Assembly: GCA_003150225.1 (NCBI GenBank)
Contig: QAND01000027.1
Coordinates: 19,600 to 83,599, forward strand
Direction: 5' to 3'
Length of the DNA: 64,000 bases
Source: Bacillota bacterium
Lineage (GTDB): Bacteria; Bacillota; Clostridia; Christensenellales; QAND01
Part shown: positions 25,846 to 35,049 of the stretch, in pieces
How positions within the stretch are numbered: position 1 is the stretch's first letter
Layout: every line of letters begins with the position of its first letter
Made by a program: the position numbers and the translations under genes
Notes under the pieces: model-generated
The model's input: the letters and a program-made list of their open reading frames with translations, nothing else
What the model was told of the DNA's origin: nothing
The model's database searches: none

Positions 25846-27180
25846 TTAGGAAAGGTAGCCGTATACCGGGCTGTACTTTATGGTGAGATACAGGGCAAGA
25901 AGGAAGGACAGCAGCTCCGCTATGGGAGTGGCCCACCAAACCCCCGTTACCCCAAACAGCCAGGCCAGGACGATGGTACAGATCACCAGCAAAAAGAGGG
26001 TGCGGATGAAGGAGAGGCCCGCAGAAACCCTTCCGTTGCCAAAGGCTGTAAACATGGCCGAGGCAAAGATGTTGTATTCCTTAAACAAAAAGCTAAAGGC
26101 ATAGATGCGGAAGCCCGCTACCGTCAGCTCATAGACCTGGCTGCCGGGGGCAGAAAAGACGGCGGCCAACGGATGGGCCAGCAGAAGGGTGCCAAAGGTC
26201 ATGATGAGGCTGACCGCAAGGCAGGTGCCTGCGCTGATCCGGTATAGCTGCCGCAGCTTTTTTACCTCCAGGCTGCCATAATTGTAGCTGAACAGCGGCG
26301 CGATTCCGATGGAATAGCCTAGGCTGACGGAGATCAGTACGAAGTCCAGATACAGGAGGATGGAAATGGCCGCCACCCCGTTGGGGCCGATGAGCCGCAT
26401 CATGATGATGTTGAACAGGAAGGTGGTGACGCTGGTGGAAAGATTGCTGACCATCTCGGAGGAGCCGTTGGACATGGCGGCGCAGAGAGCCCGCCAATCG
26501 ACCTTGGGCTTTACAAAATACAGGGGCGCCGTGCGGTTGCGGGTGAAGGAATACAGGCCGTATAGCGCGGTGATGGAATACCCAATCCCGGTGGCGATGG
26601 CGGCGCCCGATACCCCCATGCCGCAGACGGCAATGAAAAAATAGTCCAGCACTACGTTGGCGATGCCGCTCAATAGGGTTACCACAAGGCCGGCATGGGG
26701 TCTGCCGTTGGCCACAAACAGGCTTTGGAACTGCACCTGCAATAGACTGAAGGGAAGGAAAAATACCAGGGGGAGCAGGTATTCATAGCAGTAGGCGAAC
26801 ACCGCCTCGTCTGCTCCCAGAAGATAGATTATGTTCCTTAAAAAGAGCAGGGACAGAAGGGAGACCAGGAGGCTTATGCCGGTGGAGCACAGGGTGATGA
26901 AGGAGAGAATCCTCCGAGCCTCATCGGGATTTCCCTCTCCCAGCTTTTTGGAAACGATGGCTGCGGCACCGGTGCCAAACATGGTGCCCAGCCCCACGAT
27001 CAAGCTTAGAAGGGGATATACGATGTTGATAGCGGAAAAGGCGTTGGTGTTTACCAGCCGGGCCACAAATAGGCCATCCACAATGGTATAGAGGGACATC
27101 ACCACCATCATCAGGATGGAGGGAAGGGTAAACCGCAGCACCGCTTTTCGCGTGATGGGAAAATTCAGCTCCTTATTCAA
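25846..27180 (-). CDS. MATE-family efflux transporter
   Basis: A 444-residue, roughly 12-helix membrane antiporter of the MATE superfamily. Visible family features include LPSILMMVVMSLYTIVDGLFVARL at the first helices and a second, related half starting near LCAAMSNGSSEMVSNLS. MATE proteins expel cationic drugs or metabolites using Na+ or H+. The start is TTG 27180, with GGAGG 10 bases upstream, inside the last codons of the MarR gene (8-base overlap), so it is coupled to that regulator. The substrate is unknown. Confidence 0.9.
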   Translation of the reverse strand: MNKELNFPITRKAVLRFTLPSILMMVVMSLYTIVDGLFVARLVNTNAFSAINIVYPLLSLIVGLGTMFGTGAAAIVSKKLGEGNPDEARRILSFITLCSTGISLLVSLLSLLFLRNIIYLLGADEAVFAYCYEYLLPLVFFLPFSLLQVQFQSLFVANGRPHAGLVVTLLSGIANVVLDYFFIAVCGMGVSGAAIATGIGYSITALYGLYSFTRNRTAPLYFVKPKVDWRALCAAMSNGSSEMVSNLSTSVTTFLFNIIMMRLIGPNGVAAISILLYLDFVLISVSLGYSIGIAPLFSYNYGSLEVKKLRQLYRISAGTCLAVSLIMTFGTLLLAHPLAAVFSAPGSQVYELTVAGFRIYAFSFLFKEYNIFASAMFTAFGNGRVSAGLSFIRTLFLLVICTIVLAWLFGVTGVWWATPIAELLSFLLALYLTIKYSPVYGYLS

Positions 27181-27610
27181 TTTGTATTCGCCTCCAATCG
27201 TAACGGGAGATTTCGTGGAGAATTTCCTCAAAAAGGGAGAGCTCCTGGGGCGTATACTGGTCCTTGAGGCGTTCTTCGATCCGTTCGAACAATTTGTCAT
27301 ACAGGCGCATGGCCCGGCTCATCTCGGGGCTCAGCCGGATGTAGTTGACCCGCTTGTCCGCTTGGCTCTGTTCCCGGAGCACCGCTCCCTGCCTGACTAG
27401 GTCGTTGACCTTCAGGGTGGCGGCGGATCTTGTGATGGAGAGAGCATCCGCCAATTTGGTGACGGTACAGTCCTCTGTGACGTCGATGACGTTCAGATAC
27501 AGAAGGCTATTGTAGGATAACCCGGAAAAAGCGTCCGAACCGTTCATCATTTGCAACTCATGGAGGGCCATCCGATAGTAAAAATGGTTGATTTCATCCA
27601 CGACGGACAA
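27173..27610 (-). CDS. MarR-family transcriptional regulator
   Basis: A 145-residue winged-helix repressor: VTKLADALSITRSAATLKVNDLV is the recognition helix region and the wing follows (REQSQADKRVNYIRLS). MarR proteins bind palindromes as dimers and release them on ligand binding. TTG 27610 is favoured over GTG 27619 because the AGGGGTG site is well spaced for it. It is cotranscribed with the overlapping MATE gene, and a 28-base palindrome lies directly upstream, so it probably represses its own operon. Confidence 0.88.
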   Translation of the reverse strand: MSVVDEINHFYYRMALHELQMMNGSDAFSGLSYNSLLYLNVIDVTEDCTVTKLADALSITRSAATLKVNDLVRQGAVLREQSQADKRVNYIRLSPEMSRAMRLYDKLFERIEERLKDQYTPQELSLFEEILHEISRYDWRRIQIE

Positions 27611-27628
27611 GGCACACACCCCTTTTTA

Positions 27629-27656
27629 TTAAGCAAATTTAATTAAATTAGCTTAA
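27629..27656. promoter_or_regulatory. Palindromic operator candidate for the MarR-MATE operon
   Basis: A 28-base inverted repeat centred at 27642/27643 with 13 of 14 pairs matched: TTAAGC at the left end, TTTAATTAAA at the centre and GCTTAA at the right. It lies 19 bases ahead of the marR start, where a dimeric repressor would block transcription. Confidence 0.7.
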
Positions 27657-27699
27657 TGATATTACGATGGTTTTTTGGATTCGTCAAGGGCTAAAAGAA

Positions 27700-27725
27700 A
27701 AACAGCGCCCACGGGGGCGCTGTTT
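27700..27725 (-). terminator. Terminator of enolase
   Basis: AAACAGCGCCC, loop ACGG and GGGCGCTGTTT, followed on the minus strand by a T-rich tail. Confidence 0.87.
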
Positions 27726-27741
27726 GATCCGTGGCTGCGGG

Positions 27742-29438
<1,697 letters not shown>

Positions 29439-29510
29439 GGAATCACCTCGGGTTTAGTATGGCTTTGATCCCCGCCTTCATACCAAGAATTGTGAAAATG
29501 CCCAAAACGC

Positions 29511-29537
29511 GAAAAGCCCCCATGACCGGGGCTTTTC
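29511..29537 (-). terminator. Terminator downstream of the DUF378 gene
   Basis: GAAAAGCCCC, a 7-base loop and GGGGCTTTTC, 11 bases after the stop codon on the minus strand. Confidence 0.8.
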
Positions 29538-29548
29538 ATGGAAAACAG

Positions 29549-29755
29549 TTATTGCTCGCTGCGGTGCCCATCGTGGGTAGCGAAAAAGGAAAAACAGATC
29601 AGGGCAGCGATGCCCACGAGGGTATAGATGATCCGGCTGACGATGGCCGCCTGACCGCCGAAAATCCATGCCACAACGTCGAACTGAAAAATTCCGATTG
29701 CGCCCCAGTTCAGACCGCCGATGATCAGCAGGGCGAGGGCAAGTTTATTAAACAT
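29549..29755 (-). CDS. DUF378 small membrane protein
   Basis: A 68-residue protein with two membrane helices; its start (ALALLIIGGLNWGAIGIFQFD) and the centre VSRIIYTLVGIAAL match the DUF378 (YuzA-like) family. The role is unknown. It stands alone between two terminated units. Confidence 0.85.
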   Translation of the reverse strand: MFNKLALALLIIGGLNWGAIGIFQFDVVAWIFGGQAAIVSRIIYTLVGIAALICFSFFATHDGHRSEQ

Positions 29756-29954
29756 TGTGATTTCACTCCTTGATATAAAATGTGGTGCTGAAGATTCCGT
29801 TTACATTGTTTGCAGATGCCGCCATCCATATGCTGGGGAGTAAAGGAAAACAAAATGTTTTTTTCCAGTTTTAAGGGATGAGTTGCCCTGACCCTATGCA
29901 AAACGCTTTTACCATGGCATACTATCAATCGTAAGGCTGAAAGGAGCGGATCGA

Positions 29955-30302
29955 ATGGAATCCATGGTGGTGTTTTACGCCTGTGATGATTTGACGGAAA
30001 CCACGGCGTTTTACCGGGATCTACTGGGGCTGCCCGTTTGGCTTGACCAGCCCGGCTGCCGCATCTTTGACACAGGATACGGATACCTTGGCTTTGTGGA
30101 GCGGGAACGGACGGTGGAAGCATATCAATGCATCTCTTTTAATCTTAAGGATCGGGCGGCTGTGGATGCTCAGTACCAGCGGCTAAAGGATGTGCTTTCC
30201 TGCACGCAGCCTCAGCTTCACCAGCGTTTTCCCGTCTATTCCTTCTTCGTAAAGGATCCCAACGGCTACACGGTGGAATTTCAAAAAATTACTCAACCAT
30301 AG
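29955..30302 (+). CDS. VOC (glyoxalase/bleomycin-resistance) domain protein
   Basis: A 115-residue single vicinal-oxygen-chelate module: VVFYACDDLTETTAFYRDLLGLPVW forms the first beta-alpha-beta unit and FVKDPNGYTVEFQ the last strand with the metal-binding Glu. Such proteins dimerise to form the metal site. The substrate is unpredictable. AAAGGAG lies upstream of ATG 29955 and a terminator follows at 30328. Confidence 0.85.
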   Translation: MESMVVFYACDDLTETTAFYRDLLGLPVWLDQPGCRIFDTGYGYLGFVERERTVEAYQCISFNLKDRAAVDAQYQRLKDVLSCTQPQLHQRFPVYSFFVKDPNGYTVEFQKITQP

Positions 30303-30327
30303 AGACCCTGTATTGAGAATACCCCTG

Positions 30328-30356
30328 GCTGGATATCCTTTATCCAGCTTTTTTTG
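30328..30356 (+). terminator. Terminator of the VOC gene
   Basis: GCTGGATA, loop TCCTT, TATCCAGC and then TTTTTTTG. Confidence 0.88.
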
Positions 30357-30363
30357 TTGACCC

Positions 30364-30394
30364 TTGACAACATATGGATGGTTTGGGTTACACT
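30364..30394 (+). promoter_or_regulatory. Probable promoter of the Fe-alcohol dehydrogenase
   Basis: A perfect TTGACA (30364-30369) is followed 18-19 bases later by a weak -10 (TTACACT). About 40 bases ahead of the start codon. Confidence 0.45.
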
Positions 30395-30433
30395 GGGAAA
30401 GCAAAACTATACAACATAAGGAGGAATTTTAGC

Positions 30434-31591
30434 TTGTATAATTTCACCTATGACATCGGGACGGTAGTGCATTTTGGCAAGGGCCAGATTGAAAAGCTCC
30501 CAGAGGCTGTTTTGCAGTATGGCAAAAAAGCCCTGCTCTGCTACGGGGGAGGAAGCATCAAGAAAAACGGCATCTATGACGCCGTCACCCAAGGCTTTTC
30601 CCAGGCGGGCATCCAGTGGGTGGAGCTTTCCGGCATCGATCCCAACCCTCGGGTTACCTCGGTGGCCGAGGGAGCAAAGCTTTGCCGGGATAACGACGTA
30701 GAGGTGGTGGTGGCCGTAGGCGGCGGCAGCACCATCGACTGCGCCAAAGCCATCGCCTGCGCGACCTTCTACCAGGGAGACCCTTGGGATCTCATTACCC
30801 AGAAAGCGCCCATTACCAAGGCATTGCCGGTGCTGTCGGTGCTGACCCTGTCTGCTACCGGCTCCGAAATGGATTGCGGCGGGGTGATCAGCAATCTTGA
30901 GACCAACGATAAGATCGGCTTTGGTGCTCCCATGCTGCGGCCCAAGGTATCCATTTTGGATCCCGAATACACCTTTAGCGTATCCAAGTACCAGACCGCA
31001 GCCGGCACAGCCGATATCATCTCCCACATTCTAGAGGTATACTTTAGCAGGGAGACCGATTTCTATCTCAACGACCGGCTGTGTGAAGCCCTTTTGAAAA
31101 CCGCCATGCACTTTGGAAGGATCGCGGTGGAGGAGCCCCAGAACTATGTGGCCCGGGCCAACCTCATGTGGACTTCCTCCCTGGCCATCAACGATCTCAT
31201 CAGCTATGGCAAGGGCTGTGCCTGGTCCTGCCACCCCATGGAGCATGAGCTATCCGCCTTCTTTGACATTACCCATGGCGTGGGACTGGCTATTCTGACG
31301 CCAGCCTGGATGGAGTACATTCTTTCAGACGTCACCGTGGACAAGTTTGTGGAGTATGGTGTTAACGTGTTTGACCTCCGCTCCGAAGGAAAAGACCGGT
31401 ACGATGTTGCTCGGGAAGCGATCGCTGCTACTCGCCAGGTGTTTGTGGAGATGGGTATTCCTACAAGGCTGTCGGAAGTGGGCATTGCCCGGGAGTCCCT
31501 TTCGGCCATGGCCCAGAAGGTGGATCTTCCCGACGCCTATGTTCCCCTGGGCCCCAGCGACGTGCTGAAGATCTATGAGATGTGCTTCTAA
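30434..31591 (+). CDS. Iron-containing alcohol dehydrogenase
   Basis: A 385-residue class III (iron-activated) dehydrogenase, probably NADPH-dependent and close to butanol dehydrogenases (inference). Seen: the nucleotide-binding VVAVGGGSTIDCAKAIA, TLSATGSEMD, and iron ligands in GTADIISHILE and CHPMEHELSAFFDITHGVGLA (split across two conserved histidine segments). TTG 30434 has AAGGAGG 9 bases upstream and gives the family start NFTYDIGTVVHFGKG. It probably reduces an aldehyde as a fermentation sink. It is monocistronic, with a terminator shared with the convergent methyltransferase. Confidence 0.9.
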   Translation: MYNFTYDIGTVVHFGKGQIEKLPEAVLQYGKKALLCYGGGSIKKNGIYDAVTQGFSQAGIQWVELSGIDPNPRVTSVAEGAKLCRDNDVEVVVAVGGGSTIDCAKAIACATFYQGDPWDLITQKAPITKALPVLSVLTLSATGSEMDCGGVISNLETNDKIGFGAPMLRPKVSILDPEYTFSVSKYQTAAGTADIISHILEVYFSRETDFYLNDRLCEALLKTAMHFGRIAVEEPQNYVARANLMWTSSLAINDLISYGKGCAWSCHPMEHELSAFFDITHGVGLAILTPAWMEYILSDVTVDKFVEYGVNVFDLRSEGKDRYDVAREAIAATRQVFVEMGIPTRLSEVGIARESLSAMAQKVDLPDAYVPLGPSDVLKIYEMCF

Positions 31592-31595
31592 ACGT

Positions 31596-31625
31596 AAAAA
31601 ACAGCGGCGAGAGCCGCTGTTTTTT
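31596..31625. terminator. Bidirectional terminator between Fe-ADH and the methyltransferase
   Basis: AAAAAACAGCGGC, loop GAGA, GCCGCTGTTTTTT: a perfect stem with A and T tails. Confidence 0.92.
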
Positions 31626-31640
31626 GATAGAAGCAGAATA

Positions 31641-32495
31641 TTATAATCCGTACACTTTGCTTTGATCGGTCTCCCACCACATAACAAAGGAGCGGGTCTC
31701 CCGGCGGAAGGTAACGCTGCCGTCGGAATTCTGGGTGAGGAACCGGTCCAGATTGGCCCGGTATACGTCCATTTTGCCAGGGGCCACGGTGCCCAAGCTG
31801 ACCATCTCGGCATAGGCCTCCTCTCGGCAGCTAAAATCCCGAGTGAAGCCATCGGTGAGGATACGGACGTTGGGGTCGTAGCCCATATCGTAGACCATGT
31901 TATAGGTGACGTTATAGCCAACCCGCCGGTCCATGGGGAAGGGACCGCGCCGTTCCTCCTCCTCGGAGCAGCCTACAAAGATATCATGAAGGATGTTGGG
32001 AATGCTGGGGGCATTGGCCCAGGCCATGATCACCGCGATGCGCCGGGCAAAGCTGCTGAGCTTGCGCAGGTTCTGAAGTCCTACCGAGCGGGACGCGATG
32101 ACGATGTCATGCTGCTCCAGATCCCGTCCTAGTTCAGCCGTCTCCCAGTCCAATAAACGGGGAGTGAGGTTGGTGACCCCAGCGTCCTTGGCGTTTTGGA
32201 TGCAGTGATTCAGCATTCGTTGTGCGGAATCCACCGAGGTAACGCTCTTGGCCCGCTGGGCCATGGGAACGGAAATGCGCCCGGGGCCGCACCCCACATC
32301 CAAGACGGTGTCGGTGGGGCGGGTTTCAAAGGCATCCAAGAATCCCACGGTATAGCTCTTTTCCATGGCGGCCATTTGCTTGTACATATCGGCCGCCCGG
32401 TCCCACATGTTGCCCTCCTCTTTTTGTTGGGGCGGGGCCATGGGAGGCCGGTTTAAGCGCTGCAATTCCTGCCAGTTGATAAGCGGCTGTTTCAT
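31641..32495 (-). CDS. Class I SAM-dependent methyltransferase under leader control
   Basis: A 284-residue methyltransferase with the SAM-binding motif VLDVGCGPGRISVPMA at about 65-80, SVDSAQRML after beta-2 and HDIVIASRSVG at motif IV. A C-terminal extension of about 110 residues (GYNVTYNMVYDMGYDPNVRI) is not a standard MTase element and probably sets substrate choice. The substrate is unknown. ATG 32495 has AAGGGG upstream. An intrinsic terminator lies 27 bases before the start, so the gene is expressed only when that terminator is bypassed. Confidence 0.83.
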   Translation of the reverse strand: MKQPLINWQELQRLNRPPMAPPQQKEEGNMWDRAADMYKQMAAMEKSYTVGFLDAFETRPTDTVLDVGCGPGRISVPMAQRAKSVTSVDSAQRMLNHCIQNAKDAGVTNLTPRLLDWETAELGRDLEQHDIVIASRSVGLQNLRKLSSFARRIAVIMAWANAPSIPNILHDIFVGCSEEEERRGPFPMDRRVGYNVTYNMVYDMGYDPNVRILTDGFTRDFSCREEAYAEMVSLGTVAPGKMDVYRANLDRFLTQNSDGSVTFRRETRSFVMWWETDQSKVYGL

Positions 32496-32697
32496 TGGTG
32501 CGATCCCCTTTCATAAAAAACTAAAAAACGTCCTCTCCATCCAAAAGATGAAGAGGACGTGAGTTGCCGGTCGCTGCATCCATCTTTTCGGGGCGGAAGG
32601 CCGGCTCTTTTCAAAACCGACCCTTTGGCCCAGCTCCATATGGCGACAGGCCACTTAGGGGAATGGGCTCGAAGGATAGAAACGATTTCTCAATGGT
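32496..32697 (-). promoter_or_regulatory. Attenuator-type 5' leader, candidate riboswitch of unknown class
   Basis: The transcript from the promoter at 32704-32732 has about 200 bases before the methyltransferase start. The leader ends in a terminator (32522-32560). An upstream RNA segment AAAAGATG (32581-32588) can pair with CATCTTTT (32543-32550) in the terminator 5' half and would block it, giving a two-state switch. Other possible helices are GGTCG/CGACC and CCCA/TGGG. I see no T-box sequence and no S-box, TPP, cobalamin, lysine or purine core. Confidence 0.6.
32522..32560 (-). terminator. Leader terminator ahead of the methyltransferase start
   Basis: On the minus strand ACGTCCTCTTCATC, a 5-base loop and GATGGAGAGGACGT pair with one mismatch and are followed by TTTTTT. 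Its position upstream of the ribosome site marks it as an attenuator rather than an end-of-gene terminator. Confidence 0.82.
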
Positions 32698-32703
32698 GCT
32701 TGT

Positions 32704-32732
32704 ACAGTATCATAGGGATTCCGGGATGTCAA
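32704..32732 (-). promoter_or_regulatory. Promoter of the methyltransferase leader
   Basis: Minus strand: perfect TTGACA (32727-32732), 17-base spacer and an extended -10 TGaTACTGT (32704-32709 plus TGA). Predicted start near 32697. Confidence 0.72.
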
Positions 32733-32828
32733 TCCGTCCAGCTTTTTGAAAGGGATCGTTCCGGCTGAAGTGTAGCCGTCTGCCGCTGCTTTTCATATCC
32801 TGTAGTGTGACAATTGGAGGTGGTATGT

Positions 32829-33068
32829 GTGACCATGCAAGCCATTGTGATCGGCGTACAGAGAAACCGTCTGCTTGTGCTGGATCTGGAAACGCGGCAG
32901 CGGGTAATCGTCCACACCCCCCATGCCCATCGGTTCCGCCAGGGCAATGTGGTTCGGATCCGATACAATGGTGTTATGACAAGAAGCATCCCGCCGCAGA
33001 TCACTGCGATCAGCATTTTTGCGCTCCCATGGGGCGGCCCTTGGTGCAACGCCAATACCTGCCAGTAG
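32829..33068 (+). CDS. Small conserved-looking protein of unknown function
   Basis: A 79-residue protein: AIVIGVQRNRLLVLDLETRQ, VIVHTPHAHRFRQGNVVRI and the segment RYNGVMTRSIPPQITAI. The strand-rich pattern with a QxNVVRIRYNGVMT core suggests a small OB-like or beta-barrel fold. I recall similar short proteins in Clostridia but cannot name a family. GTG 32829 is chosen because GGAGGTGG lies 6 bases upstream; ATG 32835 is the alternative. It diverges from the methyltransferase leader. Confidence 0.6.
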   Translation: MTMQAIVIGVQRNRLLVLDLETRQRVIVHTPHAHRFRQGNVVRIRYNGVMTRSIPPQITAISIFALPWGGPWCNANTCQ

Positions 33069-33153
33069 CGCCCTCCTCAGGCGGGAAACAGATCCTCTTG
33101 AACCATTGGAATTCCCTCGGAAGCCGTCGGCTTTCGGGGGTTTTTCATGTGGG

Positions 33154-34590
33154 CTACCAGAGGTTGGGCGTGATGACCCGCTCCGCCTCGGGAACTCCGT
33201 TGTCCACCAATAGATTGCGAAGGTTGGTCAAAATGCCGCAGTAGGTTTCAAAGAGAAGATGGGCAAAGCCCTGCCGGTCGTCCTTCTCCAGACAGGAGAA
33301 GATCCGTACGGCCAGTTCATTGGGGGCGTCCGGAAAAGGGCTGTTCCGCCGGTAGAGATAAATGCCCCCGTAGAAGATATGGTCGATCTTTTGCAGGATG
33401 ACCTTGAGCGGGTAGAGGGGGACGTTGTCCACCACGTGGCTGGTGAGATCGGCCAGCGAGATGCCCTGTGGCTGCGAAAACGCCTTTTGCAGGGATTGCC
33501 GGGTTCCGTCAAAGGCCGACAGGGCGATTGGGCGAACGATCAGGGCCATAAACTGAAGGGCGTTGAGGTGCAGCAACAGCCTGGAATGATTTGTATTTTT
33601 GATGCTGGCGGATAGATCCAAGGTTAGAACTTGGGTCCCCCGGCCGTTTTGCGTTTTAACAAATCCAAGGTTGTTTAGAATGGAGAGCGCCCTGCGGACG
33701 GTATGGACCGATACCCCGTATTCCTCTGCTAGAGCCCGCTCCGACGGCAGATAGGAGCGGTAAGCGTATGTGCCGAAATTGATCCTTTCCGCCAGATTCC
33801 GAGCAATTCGCTGATAGTGCTGATGGATGCCATAGCTGGTGTTCCACGAGAAATAGCGGCGGGGGTCCATGGGCTCCTGGGGGTACTGAACGGCAAGGTG
33901 CTGCATGCAGCACGCAACGGAATTGGCGATGGAATGATAATGCGCCCGAAAGCTGTTTTGAATGGCATAGGTGTTGCCGCTTCTCACCGCGTCCAGGATA
34001 CGGTTAAATTCCTCCTTTTCCTTCTCCTGGGGAAAGAGTCCGGTTTCGGTAAGATATTCCGTTAAGAAGGAGGTTTCCCCATGTAGTTCTAAAGCGGAAT
34101 GCACATCGCAGAAAAAGGGGTTTCCAGAGGATTTCAGAATATCATGAAAAAAGCGGGCGGGGATTTTCCAGCCGTTGGAGGTTAGGTTGGGGCGCCTTGC
34201 CCACCTGAGGATGTCGTCGTAATGATCCAGGTTGATGATATCGGTAAACTGGCAACTAAAGGTGAGGAGATCGGGCATTAGCGCCTCCATGGATCGATAG
34301 ATCTCTAAGATAGCATCTCTTTGACCGGCGATTGTTTGTAGCGCCGTATGCTTTTGCTCTCTAAACGGAACTCTATAGACAACCACCGCCCTCTTTCGCT
34401 CCTCGGTGTGAATAAGCCCTTCCTCCCGAAGCCGCATTAAAACGGTTTTGATGGTTCGGATTCCCACTCCATAGAGCTGGCAAAGCTGCCGTGCAGAGGG
34501 CAGTTTGCTGCCATATTCCCGCTGCCCCGATAGAATTTGACGTCGCAAATTCTCGTAGACGAAGGCAAATCGGGTTTGTTTTCTTTCCAA
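33154..34590 (-). CDS. GntR-type regulator with two winged-helix domains
   Basis: A 478-residue protein with two separate GntR HTH domains: residues about 8-70 (SKLPSARQLCQLYGVGIRTIKTVLMRL) and about 255-320 (YLPSERALAEEYGVSVHTVRRALSIL then QNGRGTQV). Each is followed by a helical region of 150-180 residues without a clear FadR, HutC or MocR effector fold. One chain carrying two complete DNA-binding domains can act like a built-in dimer or bridge two sites. It is alone on its transcript, next to the invertible recombinase cassette. The target and ligand are unknown. Confidence 0.83.
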   Translation of the reverse strand: MERKQTRFAFVYENLRRQILSGQREYGSKLPSARQLCQLYGVGIRTIKTVLMRLREEGLIHTEERKRAVVVYRVPFREQKHTALQTIAGQRDAILEIYRSMEALMPDLLTFSCQFTDIINLDHYDDILRWARRPNLTSNGWKIPARFFHDILKSSGNPFFCDVHSALELHGETSFLTEYLTETGLFPQEKEKEEFNRILDAVRSGNTYAIQNSFRAHYHSIANSVACCMQHLAVQYPQEPMDPRRYFSWNTSYGIHQHYQRIARNLAERINFGTYAYRSYLPSERALAEEYGVSVHTVRRALSILNNLGFVKTQNGRGTQVLTLDLSASIKNTNHSRLLLHLNALQFMALIVRPIALSAFDGTRQSLQKAFSQPQGISLADLTSHVVDNVPLYPLKVILQKIDHIFYGGIYLYRRNSPFPDAPNELAVRIFSCLEKDDRQGFAHLLFETYCGILTNLRNLLVDNGVPEAERVITPNLW

Positions 34591-34927
34591 GCTTACACCT
34601 CAAGTCGCATATTTTTGGACCTATATGCTAATGTGCCCAAATTCCCGTTGTTTAGTCATAATATTACCATTAAAATAATAAACTAATCGGAAAATGAGAC
34701 AATTTGAGATATATTTCTTCGAAAATCGCCTGTATTTTATCTCTGTTTTCGGTTGATACGCGCCATTCCGAAACAAAAACAAACGTCACATGGGAAAAGC
34801 GATGGAAGAAGCGGCTGAGTGATGGGCTCGGGTTTGTTTGCGATACCACTTTATAACGGAAATGCCCTGTATCCTTTCCATACGCTTTTTGGCGGGAGAA
34901 TGTCAGAGAAAACAGACACTGCTCCGT
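34591..34927. other. AT-rich intergenic region upstream of the tandem-GntR gene
   Basis: No gene is evident. The region is much richer in A+T than its surroundings and should hold the minus-strand GntR promoter (TTGTCT with AT-rich -10 options near 34670-34710). A 6-base inverted repeat GCATAT/ATATGC (34608-34629) close to the start could be an operator. Confidence 0.4.
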
Positions 34928-34957
34928 AAAAAAACGCCCTCCTATAAAGAGGGCGTT
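34928..34957 (-). terminator. Terminator overlapping the left 28-bp inverted repeat
   Basis: AACGCCCTC (34933-34941), 7-base loop, GAGGGCGTT (34949-34957); on the minus strand a T-run follows. Its 3' base-paired part shares 6 bases with the inverted repeat, so it keeps working whichever way the segment lies. It ends the recombinase transcript. Confidence 0.85.
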
Positions 34958-34979
34958 CGCAAAATCGTTTATATCGCGA
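34952..34979 (+). repeat. Left 28-bp inverted repeat (IR-L) of the recombinase cassette
   Basis: Exact reverse complement of 36381-36408. It contains near-symmetric half-sites TCGCAAAAT and ATATCGCGA around CGTTT, 7 of 9 positions matching, the layout of a tyrosine-recombinase core site. Confidence 0.95.
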
Positions 34980-35030
34980 TCCGCGCCCCATTCCCTGCTG
35001 CCACGGGCCTTTTGTCCGTGGCAGTGACCA

Positions 35031-35049
35031 TTTTTGACGGCTTATCCCG
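35031..35049 (+). repeat. Left copy of a 19-bp direct repeat inside the cassette
   Basis: TTTTTGACGGCTTATCCCG, identical to 36202-36220. This copy continues into TCAA, making the palindrome TTGACGG-cttatc-CCGTCAA (35034-35053) that covers the recombinase stop codon. Confidence 0.9.
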
